From Cinclus cinclus (Eukaryota > Chordata > Aves > Passeriformes > Cinclidae), in assembly GCF_963662255.1 (NCBI RefSeq), contig NC_085067.1, forward strand, positions 9,378,148-9,442,147: a stretch of 64,000 bases of DNA, in the 5' to 3' direction. A program made the position numbers and the translations under genes. Below the pieces are notes generated by a model. That model saw only the letters and a program-made list of their open reading frames with translations, did no database searches and had not been told where the DNA came from. Numbering within the stretch: position 1 is the stretch's first letter; every line of letters starts with the position of its first letter. This document shows positions 25,111 through 37,850 of this stretch, one piece after another.

Positions 25111-26654
25111 ATAACAGATAATAAAGGTTGCCTATTTGGGGCTGTTTGGTGGAATATGTAAGCTTTTTATTATTATTATTAGAAGTCTTAAAACCGAGTA
25201 TTAAATCCTGTGAGTTAGTAAGGTCATAATGCCCCACATCTTTATTTTAAAGGCGTAGGTGAGTTGAAGATTATGTTCCCACTGCTCTGTTGGCAGCTGG
25301 TTTCCCAGTTCCTTCCCTTCCCATAACCTGTTTTTGGGGGATGCAGGGTTGTTATTGTTAGAATGGCAGTTCTTAGGTAGCTCTGTCAAATGCTTGTTCA
25401 GGTTTTTTGTTTGCAGTGGCCTGGGATGGGCAGGTTCTCCGTGCAGTGCTGGTACTGTGCTGTGCCCTGGAATCGGTGGCACTGAGGTGTCCTCAGCTGG
25501 TGCCAGCCTGAGCTCAGACACACGCGGTGCTGCACGCAGGTGGGTGGGGGAGCTGATAACTTCTGCACAAAGGGAGGCTTCTCTTTTACTGCACATCTCT
25601 GTGATCTGGGTCTAGAGGGAACTTGAAAAGGGGATTCCAGTACCAACCACCTGGTCTTCCCCAGATAAATCGTACAAAGCAGAAAAAATTCCTTCTGATC
25701 TGCCAGTAGCGCATGTGCTGGATTCAGGGCCAGCCCTGCCAGCAGAACCCGTGCTGGAGTGGGAGCTCTGCATCTGCCAGGGGCCACCCACATCCCCCTG
25801 CCAGACCTCCCCATCCACAGCCCTGTTCATGGACACGAGTCCAGTCCCCAGATACCTCTGGAACTTTTTATTGCAGGTTCTGGTGACAGGTTCTGGTCAT
25901 TTACAAAAGTGAGGTGTCATACCATGAATGTTGGTGGGGAATGAGCCTGATGGCCAGAAGATGTGGATGTGGGCATTAAGGACAGCAGACCTTGCAGGCT
26001 TTGGAATCCCTGGAATTCCTGACTGGCAGAGGAGGCCATGGTGAGCACTGGAAGAGGTCACAGAGTAGTTCCAGTGGGTAGTGGGTGCTCCTGAAGAGCT
26101 GCTCTTGGTATACCCACAGTGTGGAAGGAAATTGTTCTGTATGCAAAGCTCAGCCAGGGTGGTTCTCTGCAGCGGTCCAGTTACAAATATATTGCTTTTA
26201 TTCCAAAGGCAGCCAGAAAAGCCACGAAAAGTCCCCAGCTCTGACTGATTTTCCCTACTAAAATGCCCCTCCAGCAACATCCTCCCTCCTTGGACCTGAC
26301 CTTGGACACCCTTACCTGTGACTGGTTCTGGGATTTCTTACATCATGCTGACTTCATTCAATTCAAGGAGGTACCTCCTGCTGGTCACTTCTCAGATGTA
26401 AAATCAGGTCATTGCCAGGCATTCCCTGGGTCTGGGTCACTGTCTTTACTCCTTTGTAATGCCAGCAGTGAAGGCTCTGAGTGGAACCCTTCCAGCTGAA
26501 TCTGTCTCTCCATGTACTCCCACTGCATGGCTTTGCTCTCAGCTTCAATCCACACTCCCAATTTTCTGGTTTAGAATTTAGAATTAGAAGAATGTATGTT
26601 CTAACAAAGCCATTGAATCAAGGGGAATATTTTCTCTATTTAGTCTGACTGTGC

Positions 26655-26714
26655 ATCTATCTATATCTATATCATCTATATATCTATATTTATATAATCT
26701 ATATCTATAGATAA
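26655..26714. repeat. Degenerate ATCT/TATATC microsatellite
   Basis: An interrupted run of ATCT, ATATCT and ATAT words, AT-rich over about 60 bases. Likely length-variable. Confidence 0.8.
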
Positions 26715-26813
26715 TAATTTATTTTGAATTTTCTAGAGTAGTAGATGACAAAAAATTAGAAAGAGGCCTTTTGAGCCATATTTTTAAAACCCAAGATTAT
26801 AAAACTTGATATC

Positions 26814-26834
26814 AAAAAAAAAAAAGAAAAAAAA
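26814..26834. repeat. Interrupted poly-A run
   Basis: About 21 bases of almost pure A with a single G. It could be the tail of an old retroposed sequence, but no upstream body is recognisable. Confidence 0.75.
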
Positions 26835-28059
26835 CAACAGAAACAAAACATTGGCCCCACTATGGAAGATGTAAAGATATTAGCCTAATTCTACTAATTT
26901 CTTATTATTTACTTCTGATCTATGTGAGTGTGGCTGAAGTAAGAAATGACAGCAATGCTGTTCAGTTCCTCTGTAGCCACTGTTGTGAAGTTCACATACA
27001 TTAGAGACCTGCCCTGTTCTGGATTTCTCATTACACTCTGTGGTGTTCACAGTGGAGGATTTCAAGATGGGTCTTCTTAAGCCTATTAAAAATCAGAATC
27101 ATGCTGGTCATACGTTTAAATAGATTTAGTTTAGTGGCTTCAGGCGAAAGCAGGGATGGGGAGATGAATAAAATAAAAATCTGATATAGAAACATGTCTG
27201 TTTTTTCAAAGGTTTTTGCAAAAAAAATTAGAAGTTCTGGCATTTCAATTTGCACTAATTTCACACATCATCTTAGAGAGTGCACGGTTTGGGCCCCTGC
27301 CAGACTGGCTGAGAATGCTCTTTGGAAAAGCACAGTTTATGTTCTGAATGGATGCTGCACCACATAGATATTTCCTAATATCTTTCATTAAACTTCCAAA
27401 TGGACACTAAGTATGTAAATACAGCAAAACTCAAAGCCTGGGTTTGAATTTATATTTTCTAGGAAAGCTTTTAACAGTGGTACAATATTGTGCTATGTCT
27501 GGCTTGCCATTTTCAACGAGTAGCTTAATGAGTTTATTGTATAATGAAGGACTCTGATTTATTAGCTTTTCATTATGCTCATTCCATCAGCTTCCTGCTA
27601 AATGCTCTAACCTTGGCAGAGATGTCATTCTTTATCAGGTCATATCATTGCTTTTTAATAAACTCTCCTCCCACGTTGATAGTACTACATGTGAAATCCC
27701 TTCTCCTTATTCCCAAGGGAAGGAAAAGGTATATTTATTGAAAAGGCTGCACTGGAGCAGTGCACAGAATTCCTGAGCAGTCTGGTGCTACCCTTTGGAC
27801 TAACTCAGACAGGGTGGGCAGATTTGGAGGCTGCAGGTTGGTTCTTTGGCTGCTCCCCTCAACTGGCAGAGGATTGAGCCCATCCTCTCCACACTTTAAT
27901 TACAGCAGAATGCCGCTGGTTTAAAACTGGCACTTGCAGGTATTAACAAATATTTCTTTAGCAGGTATTTAATGATCAACTCTATTACAAGAATTAACAT
28001 GGTGATGGCATGCAAGGAGAGGGGGGAAGGAGGGTAAAGTAATATTTTGCAACCTGAAA

Positions 28060-28200
28060 AATTAAGCACTGAGATAGTTAAGGCCCAGCCCTCATTAGCT
28101 GAATGGTAGATTTTTCTAATTAGTTCTTTCTAGTGTAATTAGCATGGATGAGTCTAATCATCTCATGTGAAACCAAATCTAATGCTTGGGAAGGAATGTC
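28060..28200. promoter_or_regulatory. Candidate conserved non-coding element, TAAT cluster
   Basis: CTCATTAGC near 28091-28099, TCTAATTAG near 28116-28124, GTAATTAGC near 28135-28143 and GTCTAATC near 28152-28159 lie within 70 bases. The surrounding sequence is repeat-free. Selection was by motif density only. Confidence 0.28.
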
Positions 28201-30620
28201 CTTGGCCTCTCTTTCAGACTGATTCCAAGGATTTTGTGTGTTTTTGCTGAGATATTCCTTAAAGAAACAGCAGCCTGCCTTCCTTATGAGGGTGGGCTGG
28301 GAGGAATGAGAAGACTTGGACCTCATAATGCATTCTTACGGAAGCCTAGGGGAAATTCTCCCATGAAAACAGGCAATCCTTATGTGGCAAGTGAATCAGA
28401 TGTGGGCAGTAGCTGTAAGAAGGCCAAAATCATCACTGAAAATTTGAATCCACATGAGAAGTGAGTGTTCAAACATTGGACTTAAAACCCCAGTTTTTCT
28501 GAGCTCCATATTTCCCTGTAAGGATATCTCCTTAGAAATGAACACAGAAAGTGAAATAGAAAATAGAACTTCATGTGCTGCTTGTGTAGCTCCTCTTGCT
28601 GTGAAATCCAAACAGTCAGAATTGCATTCCCTTTCTTGTCTACAGTCTGAGCAAGACAAAGCAATACCGATTATCACTGCAAATAATTTTGTTCATAGAT
28701 TATTAGCAACCCTTACTGTAGAATTAAAATATTAAAGTCAGTGAAAATGTTGAGTTTTCCCTCTTTTTCTTTTAAGTTTTAGACATTCAGGTGTGAAGGG
28801 CAGGCAGGATGCTCAGTTGGCCCCATTTTGGGCTGATGTGTTTGTACTGACTGGTGTTCACCAGTAATAATGACTTCGTTTTACAAGTTGGAAATGTTTG
28901 GAAGGTTAAGAAAGTGCAGGGATCTGCCTGATGCCATAACACAGCTCATCAATCCCCTCCTGGTGCTGTTCTGACACTGAGCACAGAGAGCTTCGGCACA
29001 GAGGCTTTAGGGACAAAGTGAAGGGCAGAACAAGGAGTGCCAGGGAATCCAGTTGTGTTTTAGCTGGGAGCAGTGGCATCACTCAGGTCCCTTCGTCCCA
29101 AAGAGCAGGAGCATATTTAGCTCAGGCCCTCACTGCACTAATTATGTTTGAGTCTCAGCCAGTGTCATTTTGGACCCAGCGCTTCTGAGAGCTGACCTGT
29201 GCCACTGGAAGTTCTGGATTCCTTTGTGTCTTTCCTGCATGATTTACCCTTTCCCTCACCAGACTTGGCTGTTTGACAGCCCTCGTTTCTTAAGTACTTG
29301 AAAGGCTTTATCTGGAAAATTAAAAGGTAAATACAGTGATGAAAGATATGTCCTTTAAAAAATACTTTATTCAGGCTCTGTCTGTGGGGGTTAGCTTTTG
29401 CCAGTGGATTTACTGGGAATGCTGTAACCTGCTACTGCATTTACCTGCTAATGAGCTCAGGGCATTTATTTTGGAGTGAAAGGGAGACAGGTAATACTGG
29501 TTTGGCTGTGACAGAGATGGCTTCCCCTGGGCCCTGGGAGGAGAGACACAGCCCTGAGCCTTTTTTCCTCAAAAGCACTTGAATGTGGGTGAGCAGAGTG
29601 ACAGAAGGTGCAGGTGATGCCTCTCACTCACTCTGTGGCCTCAGGGTGTATCTGTGTGATGTGGTTTTCAGCTGAGAAGAGAAAGGTACACAATAAACAG
29701 CAATTCCTAACGCATTTCAGGAAAATGGAAACATATTCTTGTTTCTGTGTTCAGTTCTCAGCAGACTCCTCACTGCATAATGTGTCACAGGTCCTGGTCA
29801 CTGCTCTTCCTGAGGCCATCAGATCTTCTGCATCTTTTGTGATTCTGGAGAAAGGGATTTAGGGCCATCCTTATAGAAGCAGAGAAGCTGCTCCACAAAA
29901 TTTATTGAAATGCCACTAAAAGAAATTAAAACAGGCTTAGGGCTGACAGTCTGCAGCCAGGGAAGAAGGAAGGCATGGTCCGTGACTTCATGGAAAGGGC
30001 TGCATTTACAGGTGTTAGAATGAGGGGTTCTTTTTTAGCCCATTCCTATTAAAACCAAGGAATGGTGTGAAACTGCTGTGCACGTCACTTGATGCAGGAC
30101 TGGATTTCTCCAAGCATCCAGCTGGAAAAATGGGAAATCCAGCTGGCTTGAGAATGGTGGGACCCGTCTCTGGGGGGAGGTGTCAGTCCAGGGGAAAAGC
30201 AGCAAATAGCACAGAACCTGAGCCATGGAAGCCCCATGGGATTTATGGCATGGCAGAAGAGTGATGGGACAGAATTGAAATGTAGTTACTGATATTTTTT
30301 TTATATAGAAAAGAGGAAATGAGATGTAAACAGTATTAGTGTAATACAATTTTCATGTGAGATTAAAAGGAAAGCCAGGATTTGAGAGATTTAGAAATTA
30401 CAGTTACAGGATAAGTGATATTTGAAAGGATCCTACTTGATTTGATTCAACTGGAGTTCAAATGTCACTATAGAGATGCATTGCTTACAAGTTTCTCAGG
30501 GTTTTAGTTTGTGCATCCCAAGCTCTGTTCATACCAAACCTGGGCAGAGATGTGGAGGGGTCACAGGAGGGGGCTCAGGCTGGGAGGAAAGCTGGGTGCT
30601 GCTCAGAGCATGTTCTGCAT

Positions 30621-30652
30621 GCATTTGGATGCATTTGGATGTGCATTTGGAT
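30621..30652. repeat. Short tandem repeat, GCATTTGGAT x3
   Basis: Two exact adjacent GCATTTGGAT units (30621-30640) are followed after GT by a third (30643-30652). A small local expansion, and the reason some open frames here show repeated Trp-Met-His or His-Leu-Asp peptides. Confidence 0.85.
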
Positions 30653-30884
30653 GCTGGGTGCCTGGGTTTGCATGAGGTTTTCAGGGTGCACTCATAGTAG
30701 TTCCACAAAAAAATACATCTGCTGTTGAATCCTGTTACCTGGCTGGAAGTGTTTGGCTCATGCCACATCCTGACCTCTGAATGGCAGTGAGAATTTGGAT
30801 TTGCTGCTGCTGCTTCTTCAGGCTTTTTGGTTCCCATTTTCTCTATTTTTGCTGTGTTGAGGTGGTGCCCTGTGGTGGGAAGTG

Positions 30885-30909
30885 TTTGACAGACATAGTG
30901 TCTGTCAAA
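30885..30909. other. Perfect inverted repeat, 11-bp arms, 3-base loop
   Basis: TTTGACAGACA (30885-30895) is followed by TAG and its exact reverse complement TGTCTGTCAAA (30899-30909). The arms contain CAGAC/GTCTG (SMAD-type) and TGACAG (MEIS/TGIF-type) words facing each other. Transcribed, it would form a tight hairpin; as DNA it could be a paired protein site. Confidence 0.85.
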
Positions 30910-31424
30910 GTGTTTGACAAAGTATCATGCTCAAGTCCTATGTACTGTGTCCTGCCAGCCTGGTGTCACTGGCCTGCCCCAGCACTGGGATGCCTTCTGC
31001 AATGTAACAAACCCTTTTTAACCCAAATTTTGCAGCTGAGGCAGTAGGTTGAATAAGGATTTTAAAGCCGTTTGAGAGGAAGGTGTTTGATAACTTTGCA
31101 AGCCCCAGTGATTGACCCATGACCTCTCAGCACTGCTGTCTCTGGTTCACAGGCTGTGCCAGTTCAGTGTTTCCATTTGCCTTGCCAGGCCTCTCTGTGT
31201 GACACACGAGTCATGGTTAATCACAGAGAAGCTTGGTGGGCAGATCCCTCTTGGGGAAGTGTCCTGCTCCTGTGATATCATGCCAGGTCCCACCTGACAG
31301 CACTGGCATTTTCTCCAAGTGCACAATCGCCACATCCCAACCAGGGGAGATGTTACACTGGCATCTGGCACTAATATCTGTTGTTGACATTTTGGGAAAG
31401 AGAACATGAGCTATTAGAAAAGCT

Positions 31425-31665
31425 GTTTGCTTGTACCTAATTAATGTTCAAGTGTATACCCCTTCCTTTATCAGCCCTGCAGCAGCAAGCCAGACTCAGC
31501 GTTATCTTTAACCAGCTTTAAAACTTAATTATTTCCCGTCTTGGTGTTAAAGGCCATGCAGTACAACTTGCTACCTAATATAGATTTAATCAAGTTACCC
31601 AGCCTCAGAGTGGCTTGATGGCTCTTCAGCTGAAGTGACTGCATTTATATATCAATAGAGCAAAA
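31425..31665. promoter_or_regulatory. Candidate conserved non-coding element
   Basis: Words include CCTAATTAATG near 31437-31447, CTTAATTAT at 31524-31532, ATTTAATCAAG near 31584-31594 and TATATCAATAG near 31650-31660, in repeat-free sequence with no defensible open frame. The block has a developmental-enhancer texture. The call is an inference from composition. Confidence 0.3.
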
Positions 31666-34559
31666 TTTGGAGTGAGCTTTTTTGCTTTGGCAGGACACCA
31701 TGGAAATGAATAGATGGGTGAACACCTCTGTCTGGAACAGGCTTGGAGAAACACAGGCAATTTTGATTGATTCAGTCAAACTGCAGTGTTGTGCAAAAAG
31801 CACTCCAAACCTTTCTCCAATACTGCAAGAAGCAGCACACTGATGCTGCTCTGGGGTGCTCGAGTGGGTGTTTTCAGCTGGGTGAGAACAGAGCCCAGAT
31901 CATGGGCACAGCACCAGGAAGAGTTTCACACTCAGCTTCCCCTGAGCCAAGCTGTGCCTGCATGTGGAGGGGAGAGGGAAGAGAGACAGAATCAAAACTC
32001 CTCATTGCTGAGACCCCTGCATGACAAATTCTGTCTGTGGTCGCTGTCAGAGACATGACTTAGAGGAGCTCACAGCATAAAGAGAATCACACTTGAGTCC
32101 TGACAGGGCAATGAAGCAGGTAATTGATGTAATCCAGCATTTTCCTAAGAATTTACTTAGTCCTAGTGTGTGATCTTTTGAATTTTTAAATCTAAGCTGA
32201 ATTCAACATACTTGAATGCATGGTGAGTTAATGGCCATGGAGGGTTTCTTCTTTGGGGAATCACATTGTAATGTAGTGTGGTACACCTGCTAAAGTGATT
32301 TTAAGTGGTCTCAGCTTGGTTTGCATTAAAATCCTGCTTTAGCAGTCTCCTCTTTGCCATTCAGTACAAAGATCAGCCTATGAGTAATACGTCCTTAAAT
32401 AATTCAGAGAGCAAAGGTATGCTGCTGGCCTCATCGCTAAAGGTGATGTCCTGGGGTACTGTGTTTTGGGTTACTGTTCTGAAATAATCTCTGTGTGTTT
32501 GAATTCTTTAGCACCACAAGAATTAATGACTGATGGAGAGAGGTGGCTGTTGGAGGATGCTCTTATAGCACAGACTTTTAAACCTGGCCAGAACATGTTC
32601 TTGGTTTTGCCTACAATGAAACCTCTCAGACATGGTTGTGATGTGAAGGGTACCCATGATGGATGTCCAGATTTATTTTACTGGAACCCCAGACATTACT
32701 AAACCTGAATTTCAAGTGTGAAGGGCTAGTGTGCCACGTCACTGCACTTTGTTTTTATCTGGACCTTGTTTTTTTGGGAGAAACCAGATTTTTGGATGAG
32801 CTCAGGTCTATCTAGGAATGTTAGCAAAGACCAGACTTTGAAAATAATTTAGCAGGTCAGTGGCTAAGACTGTTTCACAAGACATCCCCTTTTACCACAG
32901 GCAGGAGCTGCTGAGTACTTAGCCCTTTGGAAAAAAAATCCCTAATTTAAGAAATGTTGAATATATTATTAGAAATTATGGTTGTGGGGGTGGTTTTAAG
33001 GGTTGTCTTTAACACAACAAAGTAGGGGTGAGGGTAAAAAAGCTTAAACATATTGAATTACATGATTTATTTATGATGAAACTGTCAGGAAATCTTTCCT
33101 TGCAGAGGATTCCTCATTGTTCATTGTCAGAATCTGAACAGCAAGCAGGTTACAGCAACTTGTGTCCTCTTCATACGCCTCTCTGCATCCTTTCTTCATC
33201 AACCTGAACAAGTGATGAAAAAGAAAACCCCTGAGAGGCAGTAATAAAATCATTACAAATCCTACATAGACCAGTAACCTCCAATTCCTGTTTCATGTGG
33301 GTCAAGTAGCCTAAAGCCTAATTCAGTGCAGGGATTGTGGCTGCTGACCTGGAGGAGCTTAATCCAGGAACCTCTGGTTCCCCTTCTGCAGAGCAGGGAT
33401 GACTTTGCTTGTGTGGCTCCCTGGGTTCTCTTGCCCTGTAAAACACCCAAGTGCTGTTGCTATGATAACCTGAATGTAAGACAAATTCTTTCCACCACAT
33501 AAATCCTGTATGACAAAAATACACTTGGCTACAAATTTATGGGCTGCACTACATCCTTTGGATGCCAAAGGCTGAAGGTACCCAGGGCAGGTATTGTCAC
33601 ATAAATGCCTGCCAAGTGTTCAAGGCATTTATGTTGGTGCTTTCTTGGTATCTGTGCTGCATCAGAGGATCCAGGAGCTCTCAGCCACACACCCAGTGCC
33701 AGCAGATGCAAGGGCAGGTGTAGGGGGGTGACCCAAGCCAGCATCACCATCCCAGCAGTGCTGCTTTTCCTACCAGAGTCGGGCAGCCAGAACACAATTA
33801 GATTAGGAGGCTGTTTAGGAGGAAGCTGCCTATGGCAGGTTCTGCTGGCTTTGGGGCAGCTGGGCTTGTGAAATCCTCTGTAGGCTGGGGAGGACAGTGG
33901 GCTGAGGGGGGCTGCATGTCTTGGGTGTGGGGCATCTGGGGTACCTGTGTATTGCAGAACTTCTCAGGTACCACTTGGTTGGTCACTTTTCATTTCTTAG
34001 AAGTATGCTTTGCTTTTATTTATCTCCTTGAAAAAATAAGAGTGGCCTGAAATTGGAAACTGCCTTGAATTGAGTCACTGCAAAATTTATTTTGGTTATT
34101 AAAATGGCAGTACAAACATTTTCACTTCTTACACATTCTGTGCCAAATTGTGCAGCACAATACAGTAAATTTGAGACATGCTAAGGTTTTGTATCAGTCA
34201 AATAAAAGAAGGTTGAAAGAGTTGGTTCTGGTTTTTATCATGGTTTAGCATCAGACAGATCTCCTTTCCATGTCAGTTAGAGCTGTCTGTGTAGCACTAT
34301 TGTCATCCACGAGGGATCTGGGGACCAGCATTACAGATTTAACATGGTCAGGGAAACCAACACCGAGCTATCAACCGATACATGACACTAAAACAGGGTT
34401 CACTTTTACACTCAGCCAAAAAAGAGAGAGACAGGTTGTTCCAAGTTTAGACAAGCTGTAAAATCCTTTCCTAGCAGGTACTGTACTGGCCAGCCCTTGA
34501 GACTGTTCTAATTGCTTTACATCTGTACAAAGGTTCCTTGTAATCGGGCTTTCTGCCTC
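31666..34559. other. Unique non-coding sequence, one weak exon-like frame
   Basis: No gene can be supported. The open frame 32466-32702 has an acceptor-like TTTAG at 32507-32511 and is discussed as a weak candidate exon. Other frames (up to 90 codons) overlap one another and look random. No simple repeats of note. Confidence 0.45.
32512..32703 (+). other. Weak candidate terminal exon
   Basis: An acceptor-like TTGAATTCTTTAG ends at 32511 and the frame stays open for about 62 codons to a TAA at 32701-32703. The predicted peptide has balanced, protein-like composition, but no domain is recognised, the acceptor pyrimidine tract is weak and no poly-A signal was found near the stop. It could be chance. 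Confidence 0.12.
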
Positions 34560-35145
34560 CATTTGTCTTCTTTTCAGCCTCTTAGTAAAGGCCTTAATTG
34601 GTCTTAGTGGGGCTTTTCTCAGTTAGTGCAGCCATACCTTAAAGGCTGAGCAAGTGCCGGCATTACCTGGGGGGGAACGGAGGGAGCAGAGGAGAGACAT
34701 CAATACTTCTTTACCTTTAACACTGTAATTAATGGGCTCAGAGCAAGGAACAGCTTTGGAGAAATTTTAGCTCTTTGGGGGATTTTGAGACAGCTCAGAC
34801 AAAACAGAGCCAAGGTGGAATTCTCTAGAATTTCTCTCTGCTTCATTTCTCTGTGAACAATCATTAGCCTTGTAATTGTCTCCTGGTAAACTGCTGTATC
34901 AGGTTCCATTTTGTCCTCTTTAGAGGATCGAGTTGCCTTTAAATCAATAGTTTGAAGTACTGGGGGATGTATGTGAAAGGAAGTGCCCTCTAATTTCTGT
35001 TTCTTAGCTACTAATTATTTAATAATACATTTTATTGCCTATTAAAATGTGGCATAACTTGCTTGTCAGCAAAACTGGATGGAACATAATCATTTGAGAA
35101 GGATAATTGGCACTTTTGCAGATGGCTTTTATTGCAAGGCTGGTT
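34560..35145. promoter_or_regulatory. Candidate conserved non-coding element(s), long TAAT-rich block
   Basis: CCTTAATTGG at 34592-34601, TGTAATTAATGG at 34724-34735, and a run of CTAATTATTTAATAA beginning near 35010, ending in a TTTTATTG (HOX/CDX-type) word near 35030-35038. The block is about 580 bases, without simple repeats or coding signal, and may be two elements separated near 34930-34980. It is among the stronger enhancer-like stretches here by eye. Confidence 0.33.
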
Positions 35146-35446
35146 TGTTGTTGCAGGAGTTCCTTGCCAGGTTTGCTCACGGGCTCTTCGGGGCGGTCAG
35201 CGTTACGAGCAGGCTGCTGCAGCACAGCTCAGCTTTTCTCGTGTGGCACACTGAGAATTTGGGGTGCACGTGAGTTTCTGACCTGAGAGCTGCTGTGATG
35301 CCCGGAGAGTTCCTTCCTTCCACTCTGGTCTTTATAAGAACCCTTTGTTGGTTACTAGATATAGCAAAATAGGAGAATTTGTTTGGCTAACTGATTAATG
35401 GAGGTAGGTAAAGCTGGGCAGGGGGGTTGTCTTGAAGTCATTTTGG

Positions 35447-35466
35447 TATTATTATTATTATTTTTT
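35447..35466. repeat. (ATT)n microsatellite
   Basis: About five ATT units ending in a T run. Confidence 0.85.
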
Positions 35467-36895
35467 GGTGCAATCAGAAATGCATGTGTGCTTTTGGCTG
35501 AACTCTGTATAGCTTGTACAGTCAGTATGTGCAGTGACACTGTGGGTGCTCTGCAGTGCCTGCCCTGAAGTTTAATAGCCTTAGACAAATAACTGGAGGT
35601 TGGCTCACTGCCCTCCCATTGCTTGAAGGTCCTTGTCATCATTAGAGTGACTGGGTAGAAGATCTTGTAAGAAGGCTGTGCCTTGGCCAGAGGGCAGATC
35701 CAAGGGCTGTGCTGGAGGCCCTGTTCTGATGGTCACTGGAGTGCTGGGCTCTCTGGGTGGGTGCTGATGGTTGGGACTGAGGATCAGCAAGTCTGTGCTA
35801 GGGCTTAGGAGCTGGGGGAGCTCTGCAGTAGGGACCCTGCAATTTGAGCATGAACGAACTGCTCCTCAAGATCACTGATAGACAAGAGTGTCTCCCTTTG
35901 TTTCCAACAGCCAAGCTTTCCAGGGTGACCTTTGAATTCCGTTCTGATTCTTCTAGGGAATTATTGTGTTGTGTAGGAAAGCTCTGGTTTATGTTTATTT
36001 TAAATTAAGTGAAGAAGAGACTGGAACAGGCTGTTTCTTATTAAATACTCCTGCAGTTGAATTCTGGTGTGTTTTTTTTTTTCCTTCTGGGGAATGCTTT
36101 TGTTTATAAAGAAGTGTTGCCTTTTCTGCCATTGTTTTGCTTTGTGTCCCATGAACTGGCCTTGTTTAGTGAAAGGTTTTTAGACCAGTGCTCATGGCAG
36201 ATCCCACTTCAGGCTGCACTGGCATCACTCAATTCCCTGCTCACTATCCTGGGTTCATCTCCCCCTCTAATGGTTTCAGGCTAGAGCAGTGTTTCCATTT
36301 TCTGCAGAAGATCTTTATTGGGTGTTAGTAGTATTCCTCGGAGAAATGTTGGGATTTAGTAAGTGATGGCATTGTGCATTTCTTCAGTCTATTGGAAGTA
36401 CATAATCCATGGGAACTCTGTAGCCCACATTACATGGTGAAACGTGGTTGGAATTAAATCATGGAGGTGAGATTCAGTGTATTCTTGGTACCTGTTTTTT
36501 TATAATCTCTCCAAATTATCTCTTCCTCATGGCAGAGAACAGAATCAGAGATGCTGATGTTCTTGTCCACAGCCAATTCTTGTGAAGTGAATGCTGTGCA
36601 ATCAGCCCCTCATGGAGAAGTTAATGCAGTACCAGGAACTGGTCCTTAAAGGACTTGGTTAATTTACCTGGAAATCACTTGTGTGTCATTAGTGAGGACA
36701 GGCCTGGAGCTGCCTGCTTCAGAAAGCAATTGCTCTGTAGTCATTGGTTCTGTAGTACCCACAGACTGCCCAAGCTGTGGGTAGATGCTGTGGTACAGAT
36801 AGGAATGGGTGTACACACTGGAAAAACTGTTTTCATCAGCATTAGTGCCTCTTGATGACTGAAATCAGAGCAAGTACATCCAAGAAATGCCATTT

Positions 36896-36911
36896 GGGGG
36901 GGTGGGGGGGG
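36896..36911 (+). repeat. G-run, 7 G + T + 7 G
   Basis: Two G runs of about seven bases separated by one T. It can be split into four G tracts of three, so it has G-quadruplex potential on the plus strand. It may also be a sequencing-error hotspot. Confidence 0.8.
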
Positions 36912-37561
36912 CTTAGCTGCATGTGCTACCAGGGCAAGCAGCATCTCTTGGGGCCAACAGAAATCTCTTGTTAAGACTGCAGTAGAGTCACAGTGCATGT
37001 AGACAAGATGTAAAATTGATCCATTACACTTCAGCTGGAGTTAAATGAACAGGGCATTGTTAATCTGACAACATTCTGAAGAATTCAGATATAAGGTTTT
37101 GCTTTAATATCATATATTGAAAATTTGCTGTCAGTCCTGGCTCAAAGTTTCTCTGCAGTAGAGGCAAATTACAAAAGTATTTTCCCCCAAGATGAGGAGC
37201 GGGTAGTTGAATTTGTCTTTCATCTCCCATATCTGCAGTTTCATTGATGTGCCTGGTGAGTCTTCAGAGTGGTGTCAGGCAGTCCCATTTCAGATGGGGT
37301 GGATGAGGGAGCAGGAAGTTGCAGGGTCCCAGAGCTGTGTTGGGTTCATTGCTGGGATTTCAGAGCACTCCCATGGATATGTTCTTCCTTCCCTTCTCCT
37401 TGTGCCAGGCACAGTAATCCTTGTTCCTCTCTCTTGATCTTGCTGTGTCTCTCAGTGGGGAATTCACACTGCAGCGTGATGCAGTGGCGTTGGCCCAGCC
37501 CCAGCATTAAACTGGAAACACAGGGCAGAGCTGCTGTGAAAGATGTGCCTTGCCTGTCCAG

Positions 37562-37612
37562 CCCATTCCCGTTCCCATTCCCATTCTCATTCCCATTCCC
37601 ATTCCCATTCCC
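37562..37612. repeat. (CCCATT)n hexamer microsatellite
   Basis: Eight hexamer units plus three bases; six are exact CCCATT and two carry a single change (CCCGTT, CTCATT). Translation gives alternating Pro/Phe on the plus strand and Gly/Asn on the minus strand, which are artefacts. Expected to be length-polymorphic. Confidence 0.95.
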
Positions 37613-37850
37613 TGTGAGACACTGACAGCCATCCAGCTCCACCAGTACAAGTGCTTTGTTCTCCAGGGCCCTTCACTCCACCTTGCACTTCCCATGGATC
37701 ATAGAAGGAGCACCAATAGAAGCTACTCTAAACACTATTAGATGGGCTAAAGTAAGATGGGGAAATCTGCTTCCTGGCAATCAGAAATGAGCTAATATTC
37801 AGGAGCAGCAGCAGCAACCCAGAGAAATCCCTGAGCAGAACAGAAGTGTG

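Larger units (their letters stand above)
25111..28059. other. Unique non-coding sequence, no gene seen
   Basis: A (TTA)n run lies at 25167-25181. Several overlapping open frames at 25200-26300 (up to 138 codons, both strands) reflect locally higher GC rather than a gene; they overlap on opposite strands and match nothing I recognise. Two simple repeats are listed separately. Confidence 0.5.
28201..31424. other. Unique non-coding sequence, no gene seen
   Basis: Open frames reach about 104 codons with no recognisable domain. A 10-bp tandem repeat and a perfect inverted repeat are listed separately. No RNA gene or mobile element was recognised. Confidence 0.5.

Noticed and set aside
37269..37695. 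Pro-Phe and Gly-Asn dipeptide-repeat frames
   Set aside because: Translation of the CCCATT hexamer microsatellite.
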